Source of the DNA: Sphingomonadales bacterium BRH_c42
Lineage (GTDB): Bacteria > Pseudomonadota > Alphaproteobacteria > Sphingomonadales > Sphingomonadaceae
Direction: 5' to 3'
Assembly (NCBI GenBank): GCA_001516125.1
Contig: LOEX01000119.1
Location: 1-37,657 of the forward strand
Length of the DNA stretch: 37,657 nucleotides
Shown piece after piece: positions 9,103 through 17,844 of the stretch. A program made the position numbers and the translations under genes. Each line of letters starts with the position of its first letter. Positions within the stretch are counted from its first letter, which is position 1. Below the pieces are notes generated by a model that was not told the origin of the DNA, made no database searches, and was given only the letters and a program-made list of their open reading frames with translations.

Positions 9103-12021
9103 TTGACGATTTCAGCATCCCCCAGCGTTGACGCATGGTCGATCGAGCAGTCGTCGTTCGATCCGGTCGCGCTTGCGCGCGATGCGGCGCTCTTTGCCCT
9201 GGCGAATGGGGCAATCGGGGTGCGTGGCGGGATTGACGAGCTGCCGCACATGCACGCCTCGTTCCTGCCTGCGGCCTATGTCCGGCGGCCGGTGCGCTAT
9301 CATGAGAGCTTCCCGGGTTTTGCCGACGGCACCGATTCGCGGCTGACCGGACCGGGCCTGACCATGATCCAGGTCGAAATCGACGGCAGCGCGATCGACT
9401 TCGAAGTCGCCGAAATGCTGGCATTCCGACGGACGCTCGATCTCACGACCGGGCAACTGGCACGCTCGACGTTGTGGCTGCTGCCCGGTGGCCGCGAGCT
9501 TCAGATCGATGTCCGCCGCATGGTCCCTGTCGGGGCGGGTGCGGTTTGCGTCTCACGTTACCAGGTCACACCGGTCAACTTCGGCGCCAGGATCAGCGTC
9601 GAATGCCACGTCGCGATCGGCGAGCCGGGTTCCGATACCTTCGATGCCGACGACCCGCGGATCAGCGCGCGCGCGCATCTGGCGCAGGTATCGAACCGTG
9701 CGACCGACCTGGGGCACGAATGGTGCTTTGCACCGGCAACCGGCGGCAAGCCGACCGTCACGATCGCACAGCGGATTACCGGCAGCGGCGATAACCTGTC
9801 AGTTTCCGCCAGCCTGACTGCCGGTGAAGCGCTGATTTTCGACCGGTTTGTCGCAGCCTCGGCCGCGCCGGGCGGCGATACTGCCATCGATGCCGCCGCG
9901 CGCGCGCAGCTTGAAGCTGCCGAGGCCGCCGGGTTCGAGCGGTTGCAGGAAAAGTCCCGCACGGCGCTCGACGGCTTCTGGCAGACGGCGGGCATGGGGA
10001 TCGAATCCGATCCGGCGCTGCAATTGGCCGTGCGCTTCAACCTGTTCCACATTTTCCAGTCGGCGAGCCGGAGCGGTGGGCAAGGCGTCGCGGCCAAGGG
10101 CCTGACCGGCGAAGGCTACGAAGGGCATTACTTCTGGGATACCGAAGCGTTCGTCCTGCCCGTTCTGGCACTGACCGCGCCGGATCTGGCCCGGCGCCTG
10201 ATCGAATATCGTATATCGCGCCTTGCCGATGCGCGTGAACACGCGCGGGCGATCGGCCATTCAGATGGCGCGCTATACCCCTGGCGCACCATCGGCGGGC
10301 GCGAATGTTCGACCCATTATCCCACTGGCTCGGCGCAATATCATGTCAACGCCGCCATCGCCTACGCGGTAGAAATCTACGTTGCCGCCACCGGTGACCG
10401 GTCGATCCTGGAAGAGGGCGCGGCAGACATGCTGTTCGAAACCGCCAGGCTATGGATGGACACCGGCCATTTCTGCGAGCGCCGGGGCGGGGCCTTCCTC
10501 ATCCACGGCGTGACCGGGCCCGACGAATACAGCGCACTCGTCGACAATGATTTCTACACCAATGCAATGGCGCGGCGCCACCTGCTGTTCGCGGCCAGGA
10601 TCGCACGCGATGTTGGCACAGTCGCACCCGACGAAATCGAAAGCTGGCACCGTGCTGCCACGCACATGTGGCTGCCGGTCGATCCGGCCACCGGAGTGCA
10701 TCCGCAGGATGACAGCTTCATGGACAAGCCGCCCTTTCCCGGGGGCACCCATGATGATGCCGCGCCGCTGCTGGTCAAATTCCATCCGCTGGTCTTGTTT
10801 CGCCACCGCCTGTGCAAGCAGGGCGATGTGGTGCAGGCGCACGCAATCGGCGCGACGCACGCCAGCCAGGCACAGATCAGGCGCGACCTTGCCTATTACG
10901 AGCCTTTGACGACGCATGATTCAACGCTGTCGGCAACCGCGTTTGCAATCGCTGCGGCCCGTTCGGGGGAGGAAGGCAAGGCGCTCGATTATCTGCGTCA
11001 AACCGCATTTGTCGATCTTGACGATCTGCACGCCAACACTTCGCATGGCTGCCACATGGCGGCGATGGCGGGAAGCTGGCTGGCACTGGCGCAAGGCTGG
11101 GGCGGGCTGACGATCGAGGATGGCAGGCTTTCGCTCGCGCCGCTCTGCCCCGATGGGTGGACTTCGTTTTCATTCCGCTTCCGCTGGCAGGGCGCGGCGG
11201 TCGAGGTTGCGGTCCAGGGGGGCGACGCGCGCTATACCCTGATCGAGGGACCGGTTCCGCAATTCGTCGACCGGGGGCGCACGGTCGATCTTTCGCGCGG
11301 CCCGGCACTGATGGGGCCACCCGCTTTCGATGCCGTCATCTTCGACCTCGACGGCGTGATTACCGATACCGCAGAGGCGCATTATCAGGCGTGGAAGCGG
11401 CTGTGCGACGAAGAAGGCATCGCCTTCGATCGTTCGGTCAACGAGGGGCTCAAGGGGGTCGAACGGTCGCAATCGCTCGCACGCATTGCAGAAGCTGCCG
11501 GGATCGAAATTCCCGACCGCGAGTTCGAGACAATGCTCGTCCGCAAGAACGCCTGGTATCGCCAGGCGCTGGCGGATTTCGGCCCCGGCGACCTGTTTCC
11601 AGGCGTCGAACGCCTGCTCGCCGATTGCCGCAACGCACGGCTGAAGATCGGCCTTGCTTCTGCCAGCCGCAACGCGCGCGAATTGATCCGCCGGCTGGGG
11701 ATCGAAAGCTGTTTCGACTTCGTTGCCGATGCCGCTGGCATCGCCAACGGCAAGCCGCATCCCGAAATCTTCACCGAATCCGCGCGCGCGCTCGGAGTAG
11801 CGCCGGACCGCTGCATCGGCATCGAGGATTCGGCGGCGGGTATTACCGCAATCCGCGCGGCAGGGATGCTTGCGGTGGGGGTTGGCGATCCAGGCGTGCT
11901 GCCCGGAGCCGACCTCTATTTCCGCGAGACCGGAGACATCCGGCTCGCCGATCTGTTCGACATGGCAGCACAACCAACCAGCACAACGCAAAAGACCGAA
12001 ATCAAGGAGAAGGCATCATGA
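9103..12021 (+). CDS. GH65 disaccharide phosphorylase fused to beta-phosphoglucomutase
   Basis: A 972-residue two-domain cytoplasmic enzyme. Residues ~1-735 are a GH65 phosphorylase (maltose, trehalose, kojibiose or nigerose type): FWDTEAF at 344-350, the catalytic acid Glu475 in GPDEY, LTTHDSTLS, and NTSHGCHMAAMAGSW near the end of the (alpha/alpha)6 barrel. Residues ~740-955 are a HAD beta-phosphoglucomutase: nucleophile Asp748 in FDLDGVITDTAEAH, GVERSQSL, LASAS, GKPHPEIF and GIEDSAAG match the Lactococcus enzyme motif by motif. GH65 phosphorolysis yields beta-glucose 1-phosphate, which this PGM converts to glucose 6-phosphate, so the fusion links two consecutive steps. The exact disaccharide cannot be read from the sequence. 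The TTG start is backed by a strong SD. The stop overlaps the receptor ATG. Confidence 0.92.
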   Translation: MTISASPSVDAWSIEQSSFDPVALARDAALFALANGAIGVRGGIDELPHMHASFLPAAYVRRPVRYHESFPGFADGTDSRLTGPGLTMIQVEIDGSAIDFEVAEMLAFRRTLDLTTGQLARSTLWLLPGGRELQIDVRRMVPVGAGAVCVSRYQVTPVNFGARISVECHVAIGEPGSDTFDADDPRISARAHLAQVSNRATDLGHEWCFAPATGGKPTVTIAQRITGSGDNLSVSASLTAGEALIFDRFVAASAAPGGDTAIDAAARAQLEAAEAAGFERLQEKSRTALDGFWQTAGMGIESDPALQLAVRFNLFHIFQSASRSGGQGVAAKGLTGEGYEGHYFWDTEAFVLPVLALTAPDLARRLIEYRISRLADAREHARAIGHSDGALYPWRTIGGRECSTHYPTGSAQYHVNAAIAYAVEIYVAATGDRSILEEGAADMLFETARLWMDTGHFCERRGGAFLIHGVTGPDEYSALVDNDFYTNAMARRHLLFAARIARDVGTVAPDEIESWHRAATHMWLPVDPATGVHPQDDSFMDKPPFPGGTHDDAAPLLVKFHPLVLFRHRLCKQGDVVQAHAIGATHASQAQIRRDLAYYEPLTTHDSTLSATAFAIAAARSGEEGKALDYLRQTAFVDLDDLHANTSHGCHMAAMAGSWLALAQGWGGLTIEDGRLSLAPLCPDGWTSFSFRFRWQGAAVEVAVQGGDARYTLIEGPVPQFVDRGRTVDLSRGPALMGPPAFDAVIFDLDGVITDTAEAHYQAWKRLCDEEGIAFDRSVNEGLKGVERSQSLARIAEAAGIEIPDREFETMLVRKNAWYRQALADFGPGDLFPGVERLLADCRNARLKIGLASASRNARELIRRLGIESCFDFVADAAGIANGKPHPEIFTESARALGVAPDRCIGIEDSAAGITAIRAAGMLAVGVGDPGVLPGADLYFRETGDIRLADLFDMAAQPTSTTQKTEIKEKAS

Positions 12022-14279
12022 GGAACTATCACAAAATCTTATCGTATTCGTCGTTCATGGCGTTGGCCGTATCGGTATCCACGCCAGCATGGGCGCAAGG
12101 TGAGGACGCGGCAGCGGCGACAGACGAAGGTAGCGAAATCATCGTTACCGGTACCGCAGGCGGTGCCGGACTGCGCAAGCAGGACGCGAGCTTCGCGATC
12201 ACTTCGGTTTCGTCCGATGACCTGACCATCGCCGCACCCAAGAGCACGGCTGAAATTTTCAGCCTGGTTCCAGGGGTCTGGGCGGAAAGTTCGGGCGGCA
12301 AGGGCGGCGCCAATATCGACGTGCGCGGTCTGCCCGCTGGCGGCGATGCTCCGTTCGTGACTCTGTCCGTGGCCGGCGCCCCGATCTACGGCACGCCGAC
12401 CCTGTCGTTCCTCGAGCAGAGCACTATCTTCCGTGTCGATGACACGATCGCGTCGGTTGAGGCCCTGCGCGGTGGCCCCAGCGCGGTGTTTGCCCGGGGC
12501 GAGCCGGGTGTAACGCTCAACTTCCGTCTGCGCGAAGGCCAGGACGATACCGAAGGTGGCATCCGCTACACGGCATCCGATTATGACCTGCAACAGGTCG
12601 ATTTCTATCTGTCGGGGGCGCTGGGGAAAGACCTCTATTACACCGTCGGAGGTTACGCCAGCACCTCACCGGGTATCCGGGATGCGCAGTTCAATTCAGA
12701 ACGCGGGTTCCAGCTGTCGGGCAATCTCACCTACAAATTCGACCGCGGCAAGATCAGCGCATGGACGCGCCAGACCGACGATGTGGGCCAATGGTATCTA
12801 CCGATCGCCCTCAATGCCGGACTTGATCTTGGCACTTTCTCGCCGTTGGGCAATGCTACCCGTCTGCGCGAGATTCAGATCGACGCTGACGGCAACTCCA
12901 AGATTTTCGACTTCCGGCGCGGTCGCGGCTGGAAAGGCAATCTGTCGGGGTTGAATGTCGAATTCGAGGTTTCCGACAATATCACCCTGCGCGACAACCT
13001 GGCCTATCTGAAGGGCGATGCCGATACATACGGGCTGGTTCCGTCAGGCGCTGCGGTGACTGCCGGGGCCGTCAGTGCGGTGACTGGAAATCCGGTGCAA
13101 ACGCTGGGCGGGGTCACGCTTGCCGACAGCGATTTCGTGCAGACCTATGGCCACTGGGTAGTCGAGAAGGATCTCGAATCGCTGACCAATGATCTCAGCC
13201 TTGCCTTCGACCTGGGTTCGAACGAGGTCACGGTGGGTTATTACCGTTCCTCGTTCTCGTCCGATGATTTCTGGTCACTCGGGAACCCGGTCGGCCTGCA
13301 GTTGACGCAAAACGGCGACATGCTGGCCAATGTGACTCCAGCCGATATCGAAGCGGCCGGTGGCGGCGCCGGATTTGCCTTCGGCTTGCAGGGCGTCGGT
13401 GATGCCAATGTCAATGCGGTATATCTGGCCGATTCGTTCGATGTTACCGACAAGCTGCGGATCGACGCCGGTGTCCGCAACGAATGGGTCGAAATCAATT
13501 ACGTCGTCGATACCGGCCCGGGCTTCCCCGATGGGACCAGGGACAGGAATATCCATTATACCAACGACGAGGTCTCCTGGACCGCCGCGGTGAACTATGC
13601 ATTCAGCGACACCTTCGGAGCCTTTGCGCGCTTCTCGGATGGTGAAACCTTCCCCAATTTCGATACGCTGCGTGACGGTGTGGACCGCACATTCGACATC
13701 AAGCAACTCGAAGTCGGGCTGAAATACTCATCCGATCATGTGCGCCTCTATGCGACCGGATTCCGCAACACCAACGAGCGGTTCCAGAGCACTCTGGGGG
13801 CAAACGACGCCACGGCATTCGATACCAGGGCCTATGGGCTTGAACTCGACAGCACTCTGACGTTCGGGATGTTCAATCTCGCAGCCATTGCGACTTTTAC
13901 AGATGCGAAGATTACCGAAAACACCGCCGATCCGACGATTGTCGGGAACAGGGTCCATCGCCAGCCCAGAATCCAGGTTCGCGTGGCGCCCAGCGTCGAT
14001 TTCGAGGTGGGCGATTGGGACGCCAACCTTTATGCGGCCGCGCAAATCGTCGGCAACAGGTTCGAAAACCTGGCAAATACGGTGGAGCTGGGCTCATACA
14101 CCAAGGTCGATCTCGGTGTGCGGGTGAACACTCCTTCGGGACTCTATGGCCAGATCCATGCCGACAATCTGTTCGACAGCCACGGCCTGACCGAAGGCGA
14201 TCCACGCAGCGCGACTGCGCCGAACGGTCGCCCGATTTTGGGTCGTTCGTTCCGCTTCTCGGTCGGCTTCCGGTTCTGA
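12018..14279 (+). CDS. TonB-dependent outer membrane receptor
   Basis: A 753-residue outer-membrane beta-barrel receptor. The start ATG at 12018 overlaps the upstream stop (ATGA) and follows AAGGAGAAGG (12004-12013). A signal peptide (residues ~1-30, ending TPAWAQ) is followed by the TonB box EIIVTG, a plug domain with the IDVRGLP and VEALRGGPSAVFARGEPG segments, and a 22-strand-type barrel ending in the usual C-terminal Phe (FSVGFRF). There is no N-terminal STN signalling domain. Context (GH65, LacI regulator, MFS permease) makes an alpha-glucoside the likely ligand, rather than an iron siderophore. Confidence 0.93.
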   Translation: MRNYHKILSYSSFMALAVSVSTPAWAQGEDAAAATDEGSEIIVTGTAGGAGLRKQDASFAITSVSSDDLTIAAPKSTAEIFSLVPGVWAESSGGKGGANIDVRGLPAGGDAPFVTLSVAGAPIYGTPTLSFLEQSTIFRVDDTIASVEALRGGPSAVFARGEPGVTLNFRLREGQDDTEGGIRYTASDYDLQQVDFYLSGALGKDLYYTVGGYASTSPGIRDAQFNSERGFQLSGNLTYKFDRGKISAWTRQTDDVGQWYLPIALNAGLDLGTFSPLGNATRLREIQIDADGNSKIFDFRRGRGWKGNLSGLNVEFEVSDNITLRDNLAYLKGDADTYGLVPSGAAVTAGAVSAVTGNPVQTLGGVTLADSDFVQTYGHWVVEKDLESLTNDLSLAFDLGSNEVTVGYYRSSFSSDDFWSLGNPVGLQLTQNGDMLANVTPADIEAAGGGAGFAFGLQGVGDANVNAVYLADSFDVTDKLRIDAGVRNEWVEINYVVDTGPGFPDGTRDRNIHYTNDEVSWTAAVNYAFSDTFGAFARFSDGETFPNFDTLRDGVDRTFDIKQLEVGLKYSSDHVRLYATGFRNTNERFQSTLGANDATAFDTRAYGLELDSTLTFGMFNLAAIATFTDAKITENTADPTIVGNRVHRQPRIQVRVAPSVDFEVGDWDANLYAAAQIVGNRFENLANTVELGSYTKVDLGVRVNTPSGLYGQIHADNLFDSHGLTEGDPRSATAPNGRPILGRSFRFSVGFRF

Positions 14280-14302
14280 CCGAACTATGATCCTCCCTGA
14301 AG

Positions 14303-14338
14303 GGCCGCGCCGTCTATCGATGGCGCGGCCTTCTTTTT
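14303..14338 (+). terminator. Rho-independent terminator after the TonB receptor gene
   Basis: A perfect 9-bp GC stem (GGCCGCGCC / GGCGCGGCC) with a 10-base loop is followed directly by TTCTTTTT. It begins 24 bases after the receptor stop. The MFS permease gene starts 23 bases later, so the hairpin probably lowers expression of the distal genes rather than ending the locus; no separate promoter is obvious between them. Confidence 0.85.
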
Positions 14339-14360
14339 CCCGACACTTACTGTAGGAAAA

Positions 14361-15587
14361 ATGGGCATGCGAAATCTCGGCATCATCACGGCACTGGTGC
14401 TGGTCTATATGCTGTTCGGCATCCTGCTGAACAGCGTGGGCACGGTCATCCTTCAGTCGATCGCCACGATGGGACAGACCAAGGCCAGCGCCTCAATCCT
14501 TGAGGCGTTCAAGGACCTGCCGATTGCGGTGATGTCGTTCCTGCTCGCCTCGCTGTTGCCGCGCTTCGGCTATCGCCGGGCGATGATGACCGGCGCTGCA
14601 ATGGTGGGCATTGCCTGCCTGGCCATGCCGCTGGTGCCCACCTTTGCCATGGCCAAGCTGCTGTTCGCCGTCACCGGCGCGTCGTTCGGGCTGGTCAAGG
14701 TTTCGGTCTATTCCTCGATCGGGCTGGTGACCGACGGTCCCGCGCACCACGCCAGCCTGACCAACGTGATCGAAGGGCTGTTCATGGTCGGGGTGCTGTC
14801 CGGCTATTGGATATTCGGTGCCTTCATCGACCCCGCACAGCCCTCCAGCCTCGGCTGGCTCGATGTCTATTGGCTGCTTGCCGCGCTCGCATTCGGGGTT
14901 TGCGCGCTACTGTTCTTCAGCAGACTCGACGAGAGTGCGGCCCGCCCGAGCCCGCGCCGCCCGGCGGAAGATTTCGCCGAAATGATCAGGCTGGCGGCAA
15001 GGCCGCTGGTGCTGGTCTTCGTGCTCTCGGCATTCCTCTATGTCCTCATCGAGCAGGCGATCGGCACCTGGCTGCCGACATTCAATAACGAAGTGCTGCA
15101 CCTGCCGCAGGCGATGAGCATCCAGGCGGCGAGTATATTCGCAGCGGCAATCGCGATCGGCCGCCTGAGCGCCGGAGCGATCCTGACGCGCGTCGGCTGG
15201 TATCCGCTGGTCAACTTCTGCATCGTTTCCATGGCGCTGCTGGTGCTGCTCAGCCTGCCCTTGACCCGCGGAATATCGCCGTCAGCCGACACAGGGTGGC
15301 TCTCTGCACCGCTCGCGGCCTATATCCTGCCGCTCGTCGGGCTGTTTCTCGCCCCGATCTATCCGGCGATCAATTCGGCCATGCTGTCGTCGCTGCCAAA
15401 GCCCGATCATGCCGCCATGACCGGGCTGCTGGTGGTGTTCTCCGCGCTCGGCGGCACTACCGGTTCGTTCATCACCGGCCAGGTGTTCGCCGCGTTTGAC
15501 GGGCAGACGGCATTCTACCTGTCGATCGTACCAATGGGGCTGTTGCTGGTCTCTCTCGGCTTCTTCGCGCGGATGCGCGCACGATGA
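14361..15587 (+). CDS. MFS sugar transporter
   Basis: A 408-residue inner-membrane protein with about 12 hydrophobic helices and major facilitator features, such as the loop 2-3 motif LPRFGYRRAMMTG. The general look (MLFGILLNSVGTVIL at helix 1) recalls FucP/sugar permeases, though the substrate cannot be fixed. It lies between the receptor and the secreted glycosidase-like gene and would carry the sugar from periplasm to cytoplasm for the GH65 enzyme. SD TAGGA precedes the ATG; a second in-frame ATG lies 6 bases on. Its stop overlaps the next start (ATGA, 15584-15587). Confidence 0.88.
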   Translation: MGMRNLGIITALVLVYMLFGILLNSVGTVILQSIATMGQTKASASILEAFKDLPIAVMSFLLASLLPRFGYRRAMMTGAAMVGIACLAMPLVPTFAMAKLLFAVTGASFGLVKVSVYSSIGLVTDGPAHHASLTNVIEGLFMVGVLSGYWIFGAFIDPAQPSSLGWLDVYWLLAALAFGVCALLFFSRLDESAARPSPRRPAEDFAEMIRLAARPLVLVFVLSAFLYVLIEQAIGTWLPTFNNEVLHLPQAMSIQAASIFAAAIAIGRLSAGAILTRVGWYPLVNFCIVSMALLVLLSLPLTRGISPSADTGWLSAPLAAYILPLVGLFLAPIYPAINSAMLSSLPKPDHAAMTGLLVVFSALGGTTGSFITGQVFAAFDGQTAFYLSIVPMGLLLVSLGFFARMRAR

Positions 15588-17560
15588 GGTGGCTGGCCAT
15601 ATTCTGCCTGCTTGTGCTGGGCGCGCCTGCCGCAGCCGAACCCGACCTGCGCTTCGAAATTACGGAAGGGCGTATCCAGAACCATTTCTTTCGAGAGGGC
15701 CCGGTTGCGGCGCACGCTGTTCTGCGTTCCGGCCCCGCCACCCGGCTGGTGTTTGCCTTCCCAGCGGGCAACAGCGGGGCAGGACTGTGGTTCAGGGAAA
15801 CGGCTTCGTGGCGGCTGGCCTCACCATTGCAGGCGGCGCAGCAACGCATGCCCGGCGGCGACATGCGCCATGGCATCGTAGCGGAGATCGAAGCAGATGT
15901 GGCAAGCCTGACGGTCGAACGCGCGCTGGTCGGCAGCATTCGCGTGCTGCGCGATCATGGCTACGGCAACCCAATTCCAGCCGAGCTGGAAGCGGAGCCG
16001 ACCATTTCGGGCGACGAGGTCGTCTGGGACCGGCGCCGGATCGATGGCGGCGCGGGCTATGCGCTGGCGGTAAAGGTGCGCGGCGGCACGGTCGCAATAC
16101 GCGGCGGCGCGGTGGTACTGACATCCCGGGCGGGCCCACTGCGCCTGAGCATCACCGCACTGACCGGCGATGAACCGCTGACTCCGCTGACGGTGGAGCA
16201 GATCTTCAAAAGGCCGGGCCAAGAAAGCAGCCTGCAGCAGTCTGTGGCATTCCTCGCCTACCGTGAAAAGCTGCTCGCGGGGTCATGGCAGTATGACACC
16301 TATTTCGGGCGCGACACGCTGATGACGCTGGCGCTGTTGATGGGCGAACTGAAGCCGGAACCGATCGAGGCGGGGCTTGGCGCGGTGCTCGAACGGCTCA
16401 ATCCAGGCGGCGAAGTCGCGCATGAGGAGGACATCGGCGAATTCGCGCTGATCGGCAGGCCAGGGCAAGATGCGCGGCAACCGGTGCTCGACTACAAGAT
16501 GGTCGACGACGATTTCATGCTCGCTCCGGTGCTGGCGACCTACCTGCTCGACACACCCGAAGGCCGCGAACGCGCCTCCGCCTTTCTGGCGCGCAAGGCC
16601 GCCTCCGGTGCTTCCTTCGGAGAACTCGTACTGCGCAATCTTGCGTTTGTCGCTGCCCGGGCCGCGCCCTTTGCCGCCAGTCCCTCGTTCGAGCGACTCG
16701 TTCCGCTTCACGACGGCCTGACGGTGGGCGATTGGCGCGACAGCCAGAACGGTCTCGGCGGCGATGGACGCTTTTCCTTCAGCATCAATGCGGCGCTGGT
16801 TCCAGCAGCGCTCGAAGCCGGAAGCCGCCTGCTGGGCAGCGGCCTGTTGCGCGAATATGGCGCGCCGGAACCTGGTCCCGGCGAAATGGCTGCAATGGCG
16901 AAAGTCTGGGCGAAAGAAGCGCCACCGCTATTCGCCGTGCCGCTGACGAGGGGCGAGGTTCAGTCGCAGATGGCAGCATTTGCGCAAGCTTCCGGCATCG
17001 CCGCGCCCGGCGCGAACGCGGGCGAGGTCCGCTTCCTGGCGCTGGCGCTCGACGCGGCGGGGCAGGCGGTGCCGGTGATGCATTCGGACATCGGCTTCCT
17101 GCTGTTCTTCCTCAAACCCGACGATGCGACCATCCAGCTGGCTCTGCGCCAGCCCGTCCAGCCGTTTCCGCTGGGGCTGATGACCGATGCCGGAATGCTG
17201 GCCGCCAATCCGGCCTACGCTGGTGCAGATCGCGCGGCGACGTTCGACAATACGCGCTATCATGGCACCGTCATCTGGTCGTGGCAGCAGGGGCTGTTGA
17301 AGGCAGGGATCAGCTGCCAGCTGGCGCGTAGCGATATTGCGCAAGACACCCGTGGCCTGCTCTTGAGGGCCGACGCGGAGATTGCGCAGGCGATCGAACG
17401 AACCCGCCCGCTTCGGGGTTCGGAACTGTGGTCATGGCAGCTGCAAGATGGAAAAATCGTGCCGCAGCCCTACGGACAGGGGGCGGGTCACGAAACCGAA
17501 TCGAACGCGGCGCAGCTGTGGAGCGCGGTCGCGCTGGCGAAGGTAAACGGCTGCGACTGA
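15584..17560 (+). CDS. Secreted glucosidase-like protein of unassigned family
   Basis: A 658-residue protein with a clear signal peptide (residues 1-18, MRWLAIFCLLVLGAPAAA), so periplasmic. I cannot name the family with certainty. After a beta-rich N-terminal ~200 residues, the sequence resembles (alpha/alpha)6-barrel glucosidases and debranching enzymes: GSWQYDTYFGRDTL (Arg243-Asp244; compare the WGRDT motif of debranching enzymes), AHEEDIGE (His280-Glu286, possible catalytic acids) and RYHGTVIWSWQQ (Tyr559 onward, like YHNGTVW). It is translationally coupled to the MFS permease and closes the sugar locus. Likely role (inference): trimming imported alpha-glucans or oligosaccharides in the periplasm to the disaccharide used by the GH65 enzyme. 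Confidence 0.75.
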   Translation: MRWLAIFCLLVLGAPAAAEPDLRFEITEGRIQNHFFREGPVAAHAVLRSGPATRLVFAFPAGNSGAGLWFRETASWRLASPLQAAQQRMPGGDMRHGIVAEIEADVASLTVERALVGSIRVLRDHGYGNPIPAELEAEPTISGDEVVWDRRRIDGGAGYALAVKVRGGTVAIRGGAVVLTSRAGPLRLSITALTGDEPLTPLTVEQIFKRPGQESSLQQSVAFLAYREKLLAGSWQYDTYFGRDTLMTLALLMGELKPEPIEAGLGAVLERLNPGGEVAHEEDIGEFALIGRPGQDARQPVLDYKMVDDDFMLAPVLATYLLDTPEGRERASAFLARKAASGASFGELVLRNLAFVAARAAPFAASPSFERLVPLHDGLTVGDWRDSQNGLGGDGRFSFSINAALVPAALEAGSRLLGSGLLREYGAPEPGPGEMAAMAKVWAKEAPPLFAVPLTRGEVQSQMAAFAQASGIAAPGANAGEVRFLALALDAAGQAVPVMHSDIGFLLFFLKPDDATIQLALRQPVQPFPLGLMTDAGMLAANPAYAGADRAATFDNTRYHGTVIWSWQQGLLKAGISCQLARSDIAQDTRGLLLRADAEIAQAIERTRPLRGSELWSWQLQDGKIVPQPYGQGAGHETESNAAQLWSAVALAKVNGCD

Positions 17561-17568
17561 GCGGGCCG

Positions 17569-17590
17569 TGCCTCCGCGTGAGGCAAATTT
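17569..17590 (+). terminator. Candidate weak terminator of the sugar locus
   Basis: A 6-bp stem TGCCTC / GAGGCA with a 5-base loop is followed by AATTT only 9 bases after the stop. The stem is short and the T run poor, so this is tentative. The rest of the gap up to 17844 shows no gene. Confidence 0.4.
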
Positions 17591-17844
17591 CCCACCCCGC
17601 TCCAATCTGTTAATCCGACTCCATGCAAATCCTATTGTCACCCCGCTTGAAGCCCAGCAAGCGCACGCCATCGCCCGCTGCCGCCACAAGCCGGGTTTTT
17701 AACTTCTGGACCGTGTTCCATGTGTTCCATCGCGTAGGATTTGGGCATTCGGAATTACGCGGCATGTACCGGGTGCGACGCGAAATGGTCCATTACATCC
17801 GAAGGTGCCCCGTTGGCGAGGGAGGCTTTGCCGGGGCCAGCGAT

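Noticed and set aside
11157-12017. Upstream extension of the TonB receptor frame
   Set aside because: It lies wholly inside the GH65-PGM gene in another frame; the signal peptide starts at 12018 behind a good SD.
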